Source: Bacteroidaceae bacterium (GTDB taxonomy: Bacteria > Bacteroidota > Bacteroidia > Bacteroidales > Bacteroidaceae). From it: a DNA stretch of 64,000 bases. The stretch lies in contig JAGBTN010000018.1 of the NCBI GenBank assembly GCA_017631315.1, forward strand, positions 31,941-95,940, read 5' to 3'. Positions 1-8,464 of the stretch are shown here, piece after piece (within the stretch, counting starts at the first letter, position 1; each line of letters opens with the position of its first letter). The position numbers and the translations under genes are program-made. Under the pieces are notes generated by a model. It was given only the letters and a program-made list of their open reading frames with translations. It was not told the origin of the DNA and did not search any database.

Positions 1-883
1 AGATTTTCAGTACGGCATTGTCGTAGGCTTCCTTGATGGGGTTCATGATGAGATCGCCAGCCTTGCAAAGACCACCGAAGAAGATGAAGGCTTCGGGGCT
101 GCTGAAGGCTGCGAAGTCGGCACAAGCCTCACCCAGCATCTTGCCTGTGAACTGGAAGATTTCGTTAGCCACTTCGTCACCCTTGCTTGCAGCAATGCTT
201 ACGTCGAGCGATTCGATTTCTTCGGCAGGCTTGTCGCGAAGCAAAGAAGGACGGTCGGTGGTGGCAAGTATCTCGCGAGCAGTACGCGCTACACCGGTGG
301 CAGAGCAGTAAGCCTCGAGGCAACCTGTGCGACCGCAACCGCAGCTGCGACCCTTCTCTGTGCGGTCCATTACAACGTGACCGAGTTCGCCGGCAAAACC
401 GTCGCTGCCATATACCAACTGGCCGTTGATGACGATGCCGCTGCCAACGCCTGTGCCGAGAGTGATGACGATGAAGTTCTTCATGCCACGTGCAGCACCG
501 TATGCCATTTCGCCCATTGCGGCAGCATTGGCGTCGTTGGTGAGTTTAACGGGAATGCCTGTGGCTTCGTTGAACATCTTAGCCAAAGGAATGATGCCGT
601 CGTGTGCCCAGGGAAGGTTGGGAGCGAACTCGATGGTGCCATTGTAGTAGTTGCCGTTAGGAGCACCGATGCCCATGCCCTGAACCTGATCGGCACCGCC
701 AATCTGCTCCAGCAAAGGCTTCATGCAAGCCACGCCTGCCTCGACGAACTCTTCTGCCGTCTTGTACTGCTGCGTCTTGATGCTGTTCTCTGCTACAACT
801 TCGCCACGAGCGTTTACTACTCCGAACACAGTGTTGGTACCACCCAGGTCCACACCAATTACATAGGGTTTCAATTTGTCCAT
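1..883 (-). CDS. ROK-family glucokinase (partial, C-terminus beyond left edge)
   Basis: Sugar kinase of the ROK family, most likely cytoplasmic ATP-dependent glucokinase feeding glycolysis. About 294 residues are visible from the ATG at 883; the 3' end lies outside the window. Seen: the N-terminal phosphate-binding motif GVDLGGTNT (residues ~10-18), the substrate/catalytic motif LTNDANAAA with the catalytic Asp (~115), the glycine-rich ITLGTGVGSG (~140), and the ROK zinc motif CGCGRTGCLEAY (~185). A TATATTTG promoter lies at 957-964, giving a ~60-nt leader, and the gene is divergent from the LysE-type exporter. ROK members also include other hexose or N-acetylhexosamine kinases and repressors; no HTH domain precedes the kinase here, so it is an enzyme. 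Glucose specificity is inferred from overall resemblance to Bacteroidetes glucokinases. Confidence 0.9.
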   Translation of the reverse strand, partial: MDKLKPYVIGVDLGGTNTVFGVVNARGEVVAENSIKTQQYKTAEEFVEAGVACMKPLLEQIGGADQVQGMGIGAPNGNYYNGTIEFAPNLPWAHDGIIPLAKMFNEATGIPVKLTNDANAAAMGEMAYGAARGMKNFIVITLGTGVGSGIVINGQLVYGSDGFAGELGHVVMDRTEKGRSCGCGRTGCLEAYCSATGVARTAREILATTDRPSLLRDKPAEEIESLDVSIAASKGDEVANEIFQFTGKMLGEACADFAAFSSPEAFIFFGGLCKAGDLIMNPIKEAYDNAVLKI

Positions 884-956
884 TGTTTTAGTTTATGAAT
901 TTATGAGTTAATGGTTAGCGTAATTTGTTGACGTCGTTGTCTGACGTTTTTCTGCA

Positions 957-964
957 CAAATATA
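957..964 (-). promoter_or_regulatory. -7 promoter element for glucokinase gene
   Basis: On the minus strand this reads TATATTTG, matching the Bacteroidetes sigma-ABfr -7 consensus TAnnTTTG. It lies ~74 nt before the glucokinase ATG in the divergent intergenic region. Confidence 0.6.
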
Positions 965-1027
965 TAAAAAAATGAAGAGTAAAGTATCAAGCAGAGGGAA
1001 TTATTATGACTTATGAACTTTTTTTCG

Positions 1028-1035
1028 TACTTTTG
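1028..1035 (+). promoter_or_regulatory. -7 promoter element for LysE-family gene
   Basis: TACTTTTG matches TAnnTTTG and ends only 8 nt before the ATG at 1044, so the transcript would have almost no leader. Confidence 0.65.
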
Positions 1036-1043
1036 CGCCCGAA

Positions 1044-1691
1044 ATGATGTGGATTGAATCTGTCAACGCCATAGACCTTGCGGTGCGAGGTATGGTGGTG
1101 GGAATAGTGGCAAGCGCACCTATGGGACCCGTAGGGGTGCTGACCGTTCAACGAACCTTCAACAAGGGACGCTGGTATGGCTTTGCTACAGGGTTGGGTG
1201 CTGCGCTGAGCGACCTTATCTATGCCATGCTGACGGGCTTGGGCATGAGTTTTGTGATGGACTTCATAGAACGTCCCACAACTGTTCTCTGTCTTAAGAT
1301 ACTGGGCAGCATCATGCTCTTCTTCTTTGGAGCATACACCTATTTCGTGAAACCAACAAAACCCCACAAGTCGAGCGGAAAGGTTGGCAGTTTCTGGCAC
1401 AATATGTTCACAGGCTTGGCCATAACGGCAAGCAACCCGCTCATTGTCTTCCTCTTCCTTGCACTCTTTGCCCGTTGCGGTTTCGTTGTGCCCGACCATC
1501 CGGCAGAACAGGCAATAGGCTATGCAGGAGTATTCGTGGGTGCAATAGTCTGGTGGCTCTGCTTGACAACCGCCCTCAATAAACTTGGTTCCCGTTTCGA
1601 CATGAACACCATCAGTGTGCTCAACCGTTTGCTTGGCCTCTTGGTAATGGTGGCGTCGTCGGTGGGATTGATTTATACGCTATTCAGATAG
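1044..1691 (+). CDS. LysE/RhtB-type exporter
   Basis: Inner-membrane protein of the LysE/RhtB/YggA amino-acid exporter superfamily, 215 residues (typical length 190-220). It shows about six hydrophobic segments and the family's N-terminal signature around residues 15-35, with AxxPGP-like ASAPMGPVGVLTVQ followed by a conserved basic turn (RTFNKGR). It is expected to export amino acids or related small metabolites; the substrate cannot be read from sequence. A TAnnTTTG promoter directly precedes the start, so expression is probably leaderless or nearly so. The next gene begins 6 nt downstream of the stop, indicating cotranscription. ATG codons at 1044 and 1047 are both possible starts. Confidence 0.85.
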   Translation: MMWIESVNAIDLAVRGMVVGIVASAPMGPVGVLTVQRTFNKGRWYGFATGLGAALSDLIYAMLTGLGMSFVMDFIERPTTVLCLKILGSIMLFFFGAYTYFVKPTKPHKSSGKVGSFWHNMFTGLAITASNPLIVFLFLALFARCGFVVPDHPAEQAIGYAGVFVGAIVWWLCLTTALNKLGSRFDMNTISVLNRLLGLLVMVASSVGLIYTLFR

Positions 1692-1697
1692 AGAAAT

Positions 1698-2219
1698 ATG
1701 TTCATAGCCCAGAAACTCAGAAGTCAAAGCGTCTGCGCTTACCTGATATACATGTATCAGACAGAAGATTTGGTGCGTGCTTACGGCCTTGATGCCGAAC
1801 GCATCGCTGCGGAATATCTGCCTCGATTCGGTTATGACGACACACAGTTGCAGCAAGCAAAGGAATGGTATGAGTCTCTTGCACGAATGATGCGTGAAGA
1901 AGGAAAGGAACAGGCAGGACATATTCGTGTGGTACAGAACACCATCGACCTCATGGAGGACCACCATCGCGAACTTCTTGACGATAGCGAGGAGCAGGCA
2001 TACAAGACGGCTTACTATAAGGCTCTACCACACATTGTGACTCTCCGTTCGCAAGGCAACAACAAGGATAAGCATGAGATGGAGAACTGCATAGATGCCC
2101 TCTATGGAGCCACATTGCTCCGCATGCAAGGCAAGGACCTTTCGGCAGGAACACAAGCAGCCCTCCAACCTATCAGCGAGCTGCTCCGTCTCGGAGAAGA
2201 AAAGGCGAATCAAGTTTGA
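1698..2219 (+). CDS. DUF4924-like Bacteroidetes protein
   Basis: Soluble, largely alpha-helical protein of 173 residues with no signal peptide or membrane segment. The N-terminus (MFIAQKLRSQSVCAYLIYMYQTED) resembles the opening of DUF4924 proteins, a small family known mostly from Bacteroidetes and without known function; I assign this from memory of the pattern, not a search. It contains a charged central region (residues ~60-110) and no catalytic motif I can identify. It follows the exporter gene by 6 nt and precedes RF3 by 31 nt, so it probably shares their transcript. Confidence 0.6.
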   Translation: MFIAQKLRSQSVCAYLIYMYQTEDLVRAYGLDAERIAAEYLPRFGYDDTQLQQAKEWYESLARMMREEGKEQAGHIRVVQNTIDLMEDHHRELLDDSEEQAYKTAYYKALPHIVTLRSQGNNKDKHEMENCIDALYGATLLRMQGKDLSAGTQAALQPISELLRLGEEKANQV

Positions 2220-2250
2220 TCTTTGAATTTATAAATTTAGAATATAATCA

Positions 2251-3825
2251 ATGCTAAGTGAAATAGAACGCAGACGCACCTTTGCCATTATCTCGCATCC
2301 CGATGCCGGCAAGACAACTCTCACCGAGAAACTGTTGCTCTTCGGTGGTCAGATACAAGTGGCTGGTGCCGTCAAGAGTAACAAGATACGCAAGAGCGCT
2401 ACGAGCGACTGGATGGAAATCGAGAAGCAGCGTGGTATTAGTGTGACCACCTCCGTGATGGAGTTTGACTATGAAGGTTATAAAGTCAATATCCTCGACA
2501 CCCCCGGTCACCAAGACTTTGCCGAAGATACATTTCGCACTCTGACTGCTGTCGATAGCGCAATCATCGTTGTAGATAGTGCAAAAGGCGTGGAGACACA
2601 GACAAGGAAACTGATGGAAGTCTGCCGTATGCGCAAAACTCCTGTCATCATCTTTGTAAACAAGATGGACCGCGAAGGCAGAGACCCTTTCGACCTGCTC
2701 GACGAACTGGAAGAAGAATTGCAAATCAGTGTGCGCCCCCTCTCATGGCCTATCAACCAGGGTGCGAGATTCAAAGGCGTTTATAACATCTACGAGCAGA
2801 ACCTCAACCTTTTCACCCCCGACAAACAGAAGGTGACAGAAAAAGTGGAGGTGGACATCAATAGCCAGGAACTGGACGAACGAGTAGGAGAACGAGATGC
2901 GGAAAAACTTCGTGAAGACCTCGAACTCGTGGATGGTGTTTATCCAGAATTCAACGTACAGAGTTATCTTGATGCCGACGTGGCTCCTGTCTTCTTCGGT
3001 TCTGCTCTCAATAACTTTGGCGTTCAGGAACTGCTCGATTGCTTCGTTCAGATTGCTCCTTATCCTCGCCCGACAAAGGCAGAAGAGAGAACCGTTACCC
3101 CCGATGAACCTAAATTTACGGGTTTCATCTTCAAGATAACGGCAAACATCGACCCGAACCATCGCTCTTGTATTGCTTTCTGTAAGGTTTGTTCAGGCAA
3201 GTTCGTTCGGAATGCTCCTTATCTGCATGTCCGTCAAGGCAAGACGCTTCGATTCTCCAGCCCCACGCAATTCATGGCGCAGCACAAAGAGACCATCGAT
3301 GAGGCTTGGCCAGGCGATATCGTCGGTTTGCCCGACAACGGAACCTTTAAAATAGGCGACACACTGAGCGAAGGCGAAAAACTGCATTATCGTGGTCTTC
3401 CCTCCTTCTCTCCCGAGATGTTTAAGTACATCGAGAATGCCGACCCAATGAAAACTAAACAACTGGAGAAAGGCATCAATCAACTTATGGACGAAGGTGT
3501 GGCGCAATTGTTCATCAATCAGTTCAATAACCGCAAGGTCATAGGTACCGTCGGCCAATTGCAGTTCGAGGTTATTCAGTATCGTCTCGAAAATGAATAT
3601 GGTGCCAAGTGTCGCTGGGAACCAATAAGTCTGTACAAGGCATGTTGGGTGGAGGCAATGCCCGGCTATGAAAGTGAGCTCGATGCATTTAAGAAGCGTA
3701 AGCATCAGTACATGGCTCGCGACAGAGAAGGTAGAGACGTCTTCCTTGCCGATTCGGGTTATGTACTGCAAATGGCTCAACAAGACTTTGAACACATAAA
3801 GTTCCACTTTACAAGCGAATTCTGA
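2251..3825 (+). CDS. prfC: Peptide chain release factor 3
   Basis: Translational GTPase RF3, which recycles RF1/RF2 from the ribosome after peptide release. 524 residues, the usual length. GTPase motifs: G1 [12 protein letters not shown] (~16-27), G2 region near [11 protein letters not shown]3 [11 protein letters not shown] (~88), G4 [10 protein letters not shown] (~143). Domains II-III follow, with a C-terminal region rich in basic residues. The RF3-specific insertion after G4 and the long C-terminus separate it from EF-G and LepA. Its stop is 4 nt before the next ATG, indicating tight coupling with the Sua5-family gene. Confidence 0.96.
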   Translation: MLSEIERRRTFAIISHPDAGKTTLTEKLLLFGGQIQVAGAVKSNKIRKSATSDWMEIEKQRGISVTTSVMEFDYEGYKVNILDTPGHQDFAEDTFRTLTAVDSAIIVVDSAKGVETQTRKLMEVCRMRKTPVIIFVNKMDREGRDPFDLLDELEEELQISVRPLSWPINQGARFKGVYNIYEQNLNLFTPDKQKVTEKVEVDINSQELDERVGERDAEKLREDLELVDGVYPEFNVQSYLDADVAPVFFGSALNNFGVQELLDCFVQIAPYPRPTKAEERTVTPDEPKFTGFIFKITANIDPNHRSCIAFCKVCSGKFVRNAPYLHVRQGKTLRFSSPTQFMAQHKETIDEAWPGDIVGLPDNGTFKIGDTLSEGEKLHYRGLPSFSPEMFKYIENADPMKTKQLEKGINQLMDEGVAQLFINQFNNRKVIGTVGQLQFEVIQYRLENEYGAKCRWEPISLYKACWVEAMPGYESELDAFKKRKHQYMARDREGRDVFLADSGYVLQMAQQDFEHIKFHFTSEF

Positions 3826-3829
3826 CAAG

Positions 3830-4408
3830 ATGACTCAAAAACAAATAGCAGAAGACATAAAGACTGCCGTTCAGACTTTGCGTAAAGGTGGTCTTATCCT
3901 ATATCCGACTGATACGATTTGGGGCATTGGGTGCGATGCCTCCAACGAGGATGCAGTCCGTCGCATATTTCAACTCAAACAGCGTGAGGACAGCAAGGCG
4001 ATGATATGTCTTGTGGACAGTGCCAACCGTATGCAACGGTATTTGCGACAAGTTCCAGATGTTGCTTGGGATTTAGTGGAGTTTGCGGAAAAACCACTTA
4101 CTCTCATTCTCGACGGTGCTGTCAATCTGGCTCCAAGTCTCATTGCCGAAGATGGCAGCGTTGGGATCCGAGTGACAAGGGAGAATATCAGTCATGAGCT
4201 TTGCTATCGTTACGAGCGTGCCATTGTCAGCACAAGTGCTAACATCAGTGGAGCCCCATCGCCGTCTTGCTTTGCGGAAATATCTGATGAGATAAAAAAT
4301 GGCGTGGATTATATTATGTTGTCTCGCCAAAATGACCTTAGTAAAGGTAAACCCAGCCAAATCATCAAGTTGGGACTCGACGGACAGATTCAAATAATCA
4401 GGAAGTAA
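3830..4408 (+). CDS. L-threonylcarbamoyladenylate synthase (Sua5/YrdC/YciO family)
   Basis: Short-form YrdC-domain enzyme (192 residues) that makes threonylcarbamoyl-AMP from Thr, bicarbonate and ATP, the first step of the tRNA t6A37 modification. Seen: the YrdC signature KGGLILYPTDTIWGIGCDA (~20-38), the basic nucleotide-binding stretch FQLKQREDSKAM (~51-62) and the STSANISG motif (~135-142). It lacks the C-terminal Sua5 domain. It lies 4 nt after prfC and 2 nt before the ClC gene, so is likely cotranscribed. MtaB, which methylthiolates the t6A product, is encoded elsewhere in this window (61217-62548). YciO-type paralogues of uncertain role cannot be excluded. Confidence 0.85.
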   Translation: MTQKQIAEDIKTAVQTLRKGGLILYPTDTIWGIGCDASNEDAVRRIFQLKQREDSKAMICLVDSANRMQRYLRQVPDVAWDLVEFAEKPLTLILDGAVNLAPSLIAEDGSVGIRVTRENISHELCYRYERAIVSTSANISGAPSPSCFAEISDEIKNGVDYIMLSRQNDLSKGKPSQIIKLGLDGQIQIIRK

Positions 4409-4410
4409 GC

Positions 4411-6195
4411 GTGAATCATAGGAAACTCATAGCATTTCTCCTTCGTTGGCGTCGCAGGAATCTCAGCGACAGAAACTTCGTACTGCTCATAAGTTTGCTT
4501 GTAGGTGTCTTTACTGCTCTAGCGGGTTTGCTCCTGAAATGGCTTATTGAGCAAATAGAAGTTTTACTGACGCACGAGTTTGCTGCAACGAGTTCCAACT
4601 GGCTTTACTTGGTTTATCCTGTTGTCGGTGTCTGGCTGACAATGCTGTTTATCCGTTATATTGTGAGGGATGATATAGGTCATGGTGTAACTAAGATTCT
4701 ATTTGCCATAGCCCGCAAACAAAGTCGCATCAAGCCCCATAATACATGGACCTCTATTGTCGCTTCTGCCATTACCATCGGCTTTGGTGGAAGTGTGGGA
4801 GCAGAGGCGCCTATTGTCCTTACCGGCAGTGCAATTGGTAGCAGTTTGGGCAAAGTCTGTCGCCTGAGCAATAAATACATGATGCTTCTTGTCGGTTGTG
4901 GTGCAGCCGGAGCAGTGGCAGGCATCTTCAAGGCTCCGATAGCAGGTCTTGTTTTTGTGCTGGAGGTCCTAATGATAGATTTGACAATGACCAGTTTGCT
5001 GCCATTGCTCGTAACGAGTGTTACTGCAGCAGGACTTACCTTTGCAGTCTCCGGCACAAATCCTATCTTTGAGTTTCGCCTTCAAGATGCTTTTACGGTA
5101 GACCGTATTCCTGCATACATTGCGTTGGGTATTGTATGCGGATTGGTGGCTCTGTATTTTACCAGAACCATGAGTTTCCTCGAGAACGTTTTTCGCAAAT
5201 TGCAGGGACGCTACAGAAAATTCCTTTTAGGAGCAGTAATGCTGAGTTTACTGATATATCTTTTTCCATCGCTTTATGGTGAAGGCTATGATCTCATTAC
5301 GCTTCTGCTCAACGGGAACGGACAAGCAGATTGGGATACGGCCATGGACCGGTCTCTTTTCTATGGCAGTAATTATCTGCTAGTTTATCTGTTTTTGATA
5401 GTAATATTTAAGGTCTTTGCTTCTACTGCTACCAATGGTGGCGGTGGCTGTGGTGGAATATTTGCACCCAGCCTGTTTTTGGGTTGCGTCTGTGGTTTTA
5501 TATTCTGCCGTCTTTGGAATACATACGACGTATTAGGTTTCGATATTCCTGAACGCAACTTCGCTATGTTGGGTATGTGTGGACTTATGAGCGGTGTGAT
5601 GCATGCTCCTCTGACGGGTATCTTTCTTATTGCAGAACTCACAGGCGGGTATGCCCTTTTTATGCCGCTCATGATAGTTTCCGTAGGTTCGTATCTTACC
5701 ATTAAGTGTTTTGAACCTCATAGTATTTATGCTATCCGATTAGCTCAGCGTGGTGAACTTCTCACTCATCATACCGACCGTTCAGTTCTTACCTTGATGA
5801 GTATGGATAGTGTGATACAGCATTATGACAAGGTTCTTTACTCCGATATGAACTTGGGAGATGTTGCCACCCAGGTTTCAAATAGCAAGAACCATGTTTT
5901 CCCTGTCGTGAATAAGCAGATGCAGTTTGTTGGCGCAGTTTATTTAGACGATATCCGTCATCTTATTTTCCGTACAGAATTGCACAGGAATTTTACGGTT
6001 TCGCAGCTTATGACGCAGCCCAAAGCCCAACTTTCAGTAAACGATTCGATGGATGTCGTGGTTAAGGTCTTTGACAAGACTGGAGCATGGACGCTTCCTG
6101 TTGTTGACGAAGAAGGTGTTTTTGTGGGATTTATTCGTAAAAGCTCTGTCCTGACAGTCTATCGCCAGGTTCTTGCAGACTTCTCAAATGACTGA
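4411..6195 (+). CDS. ClC-family chloride channel/antiporter with C-terminal CBS pair
   Basis: Inner-membrane ClC protein, 594 residues: a hydrophobic ClC core (~20-440) and two cytoplasmic CBS domains (~460-590). Seen: GGSVGAEAPIVLTG (~125-138), carrying the conserved gating glutamate of the GREGP motif, and GGGGCGGIFAPSLFLG (~345-360), equivalent to the anion-selectivity GxFxP motif. The gating glutamate suggests a Cl-/H+ exchanger or gated channel; the CBS pair suggests nucleotide-regulated gating (inference). The start is GTG at 4411, two bases after the preceding stop, the only start compatible with the N-terminus. A strong hairpin terminator follows at 6220-6243. Confidence 0.92.
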   Translation: MNHRKLIAFLLRWRRRNLSDRNFVLLISLLVGVFTALAGLLLKWLIEQIEVLLTHEFAATSSNWLYLVYPVVGVWLTMLFIRYIVRDDIGHGVTKILFAIARKQSRIKPHNTWTSIVASAITIGFGGSVGAEAPIVLTGSAIGSSLGKVCRLSNKYMMLLVGCGAAGAVAGIFKAPIAGLVFVLEVLMIDLTMTSLLPLLVTSVTAAGLTFAVSGTNPIFEFRLQDAFTVDRIPAYIALGIVCGLVALYFTRTMSFLENVFRKLQGRYRKFLLGAVMLSLLIYLFPSLYGEGYDLITLLLNGNGQADWDTAMDRSLFYGSNYLLVYLFLIVIFKVFASTATNGGGGCGGIFAPSLFLGCVCGFIFCRLWNTYDVLGFDIPERNFAMLGMCGLMSGVMHAPLTGIFLIAELTGGYALFMPLMIVSVGSYLTIKCFEPHSIYAIRLAQRGELLTHHTDRSVLTLMSMDSVIQHYDKVLYSDMNLGDVATQVSNSKNHVFPVVNKQMQFVGAVYLDDIRHLIFRTELHRNFTVSQLMTQPKAQLSVNDSMDVVVKVFDKTGAWTLPVVDEEGVFVGFIRKSSVLTVYRQVLADFSND

Positions 6196-6219
6196 TAAAA
6201 ACTTTTCTGGTAGAAAGCA

Positions 6220-6243
6220 AAGAAGCGCCTTGAGGCGCTTCTT
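6220..6243. terminator. Bidirectional rho-independent terminator
   Basis: Perfect 10-bp inverted repeat AAGAAGCGCC / GGCGCTTCTT with a 4-nt TTGA loop, A/T-rich on both sides, between the convergent ClC gene and DUF1846 gene. Confidence 0.85.
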
Positions 6244-6255
6244 ATTTGTACATGT

Positions 6256-7719
6256 TTAGTTTTTCCTTACTGGGTCGCATGTAAGGTCGATGCCCAATTT
6301 CTTGAATATCTTTCGGTCTACTTCTCCGAGCATAATAGTGGAATGTGCTTGTAGGCCGGCCAAGCCTGGTAATTGAGCAAGAGCTCTGCGGCAGTTCTCG
6401 TCTTGGCGGCTCAGTACGCTGAGGGTAACAAGAACTTCGTCGGTATGCAAACGTGGGTTACGTCCGCCCAGGTATTCAATTTTTGTATGTTGGATAGGTT
6501 CTATGAAATCTTGTGAAATGAGTTTCAATTCGTGGTCTATGCCAGCTAAGTGTTTCATTGCATTGAGCAGGAGCGATGCAGCTGTGCCGAGCAATGGCGA
6601 GGATGCAGCTGTAATGATTGTTCCGTCTTCGAGCTCGATTGCCGATGATGGTACTCCCGACTCTTCCTTCCTAAGACGTGCTTCGACTGTCACCCGCCGG
6701 TTGTCGGTGCTGATTTTAGCTTGTTTGAGAAGTAAATCAATCTTGTTGACTTCGGCTTCATTGCATGCACCTTCAGCCATTCTATTTAAGGCAGTATAGT
6801 AGCGACGAATGATTTCATTGTTGCCTGCTTGCTGGCATATTTCGTCATCGCAAATGCAGAAACCCACCATGTTCACTCCCATGTCTGTAGGAGACTTGTA
6901 GGGGCATTCGCCGTAGATGCCTTCGAAGAGCGCATTGAGCACAGGGAAGATTTCCACATCACGGTTGTAATTGATGGCAACCTTGTTGTAGGCATCCATG
7001 TGGAATGGGTCAATCATGTTCACATCGCCTAAATCTGCTGTAGCTGATTCATAGGCAATGTTAATTGGATGCTTCAAAGGGAGGTTCCAGACAGGGAAGG
7101 TTTCGAATTTTGCATATCCGGCTTCTACTCCGCGTTTGCGTTCTTGGTAAAGCTGGCTTAAACAAACGGCCATCTTTCCGCAGCCAGGGCCAGGAGCTGT
7201 TACGATGACGAGCGGCCGTGTCGTTTCGACATAATCGTTACGGCCGAAGCCTTCGTCGGAATTGATGAATTGTACGTTGTTGGGGTAGCCTTCAATGTTA
7301 TAATGATAGTATGTGCGGATGCCGAGGTTTTCCAGGCGTTTACGATATATGGTAGCGCTGCCTTGTCCGTTATAGTGAGTGATGACAACACCATTTACCA
7401 AGAATCCACGATTTTGGAACTCGGAACGCAGACGGAGGACATCTTCGTCGTAGGTGATGCCTAAGTCCTGACGTACCTTGTTTTTTTCGATGTCGAGAGC
7501 GCTGATGACAATAACAATCTCCGTTGATGAACTCAGTCGCTGCAACATGCGCAGTTTGCTGTCGGGTTGAAAGCCGGGTAATACTCTGCTGGCATGATAA
7601 TCGTCGAAGAGTTTGCCGCCAAGTTCCAAATAAAGTTTGCCGGAGAATTGTGCGATGCGTTCCTGAATATGCTGTGACTGAATGGATATATACTTGTCGT
7701 TGTCGAATCCGTACTTCAT
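6256..7719 (-). CDS. DUF1846 family protein
   Basis: 487-residue soluble protein matching the DUF1846 family in length and in its opening (MKYGFDNDKYISIQSQHIQER), as well as conserved stretches such as TAPGPGCGKMAVCLSQLY (~190-207), a P-loop-like nucleotide-binding segment, and the later IIRRYYTALNRMAEG region. The biochemical function of DUF1846 is not established; the P-loop-like motif suggests ATP or nucleotide binding. Transcribed from a TACATTTGC box at 7749-7757, ending at a bidirectional terminator; apparently monocistronic. Confidence 0.85.
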   Translation of the reverse strand: MKYGFDNDKYISIQSQHIQERIAQFSGKLYLELGGKLFDDYHASRVLPGFQPDSKLRMLQRLSSSTEIVIVISALDIEKNKVRQDLGITYDEDVLRLRSEFQNRGFLVNGVVITHYNGQGSATIYRKRLENLGIRTYYHYNIEGYPNNVQFINSDEGFGRNDYVETTRPLVIVTAPGPGCGKMAVCLSQLYQERKRGVEAGYAKFETFPVWNLPLKHPINIAYESATADLGDVNMIDPFHMDAYNKVAINYNRDVEIFPVLNALFEGIYGECPYKSPTDMGVNMVGFCICDDEICQQAGNNEIIRRYYTALNRMAEGACNEAEVNKIDLLLKQAKISTDNRRVTVEARLRKEESGVPSSAIELEDGTIITAASSPLLGTAASLLLNAMKHLAGIDHELKLISQDFIEPIQHTKIEYLGGRNPRLHTDEVLVTLSVLSRQDENCRRALAQLPGLAGLQAHSTIMLGEVDRKIFKKLGIDLTCDPVRKN

Positions 7720-7748
7720 TTTATAACATTCATTTTACTATTCAATGT

Positions 7749-7757
7749 GCAAATGTA
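7749..7757 (-). promoter_or_regulatory. -7 promoter element for DUF1846 gene
   Basis: Minus strand reads TACATTTGC, matching TAnnTTTG, 30 nt before the ATG at 7719. It lies within a divergent promoter region shared with the HD-domain gene. Confidence 0.65.
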
Positions 7758-7801
7758 CGAAAAAACTCCGAACTCTGGACAACGTATTGCCAATTATTTA
7801 G

Positions 7802-7810
7802 TAATTTTGC
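7802..7810 (+). promoter_or_regulatory. -7 promoter element for HD-domain gene
   Basis: TAATTTTGC matches TAnnTTTG and lies 17 nt before the ATG at 7828. It decides the start of that gene, because the in-frame ATG at 7747 would lie upstream of transcription. Confidence 0.65.
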
Positions 7811-7827
7811 CCGAAATAAGATTCGAA

Positions 7828-8361
7828 ATGGTTGAAGAAATAATATCCAAGTATTGTCAAGGTAATGCACTGTTGGAGGAGGTTTTGTGTCGCCACAGTC
7901 GCGATGTGGCAAATCGGGCGTTGCGTGTAGCGAAAGAACATCCAGAACTGAAGGCGGATGAGAAATTGATTTGGGAAGGTGCAATGCTTCATGATATTGG
8001 TGTTGTGAAGGTCGATGCTCCGTCAATATATTGTTACGGCACAGAACCTTATATCCGTCATGGTATTCTTGGAGCGGAGATTTTACGCAACGAGGGGCTT
8101 CACTTGCATGCACGCATTGCAGAGCGTCATACAGGAACCGGATTGACAATGGCAGAAATAGAAAGGCAGAATCTTCCGTTACCTCTTCAGGATTTTACAC
8201 CGCAGAGCATAGAGGAACAGATCATTTGCTATGCCGATAAATTCTTTTCGAAGACACGTCCGGGCGTAGAGAAGACTTCGGAACAGGCTATCCGAAGCCT
8301 TGAGAAATTTGGAGGCGAAGGGATTGAGGTATTCAAGGCTTGGATGGTGCGTTTTGAGTAG
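7828..8361 (+). CDS. HD-domain phosphohydrolase-like protein
   Basis: 177-residue cytoplasmic protein of the HD superfamily (metal-dependent phosphohydrolases), close to the small TIGR00295-type HD proteins. Seen: HSRDVANRALRVA (~22-34), the HD dyad in MLHDIGVVKVDAP (~53-65), a downstream His in RHGILGAEIL, and the last ligand-bearing segment ICYADKFFSKT. The substrate is unknown; the family acts on nucleotides or phosphorylated metabolites. The reading frame stays open upstream to an ATG at 7747, but that start lies before the likely promoter, so I place the start at 7828. Confidence 0.8.
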   Translation: MVEEIISKYCQGNALLEEVLCRHSRDVANRALRVAKEHPELKADEKLIWEGAMLHDIGVVKVDAPSIYCYGTEPYIRHGILGAEILRNEGLHLHARIAERHTGTGLTMAEIERQNLPLPLQDFTPQSIEEQIICYADKFFSKTRPGVEKTSEQAIRSLEKFGGEGIEVFKAWMVRFE

Positions 8362-8431
8362 AAAAGTAATAAAATAAACGCTTTATAAGAAGTAATTCCA
8401 AATTCTTAATTCTTAATTCTTAAATTCTTTG

Positions 8432-8440
8432 TATCTTTGC
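8432..8440 (+). promoter_or_regulatory. -7 promoter element for lptD
   Basis: TATCTTTGC 25 nt before the proposed TTG start at 8465. It overlaps the longer open frame, which argues against more upstream starts. Confidence 0.6.
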
Positions 8441-8464
8441 AACTTGGAACTATTAGGCACTGGT

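Noticed and set aside
7747-7827. Longer start for the HD-domain protein
   Set aside because: The extension contains the TAATTTTGC promoter box and encodes no conserved residues.
8395-8430. Short AATTCTT tandem repeats before lptD
   Set aside because: Simple AT-rich sequence of the kind seen at several gaps here (also near 47035-47060); no 22-bp period or symmetry.
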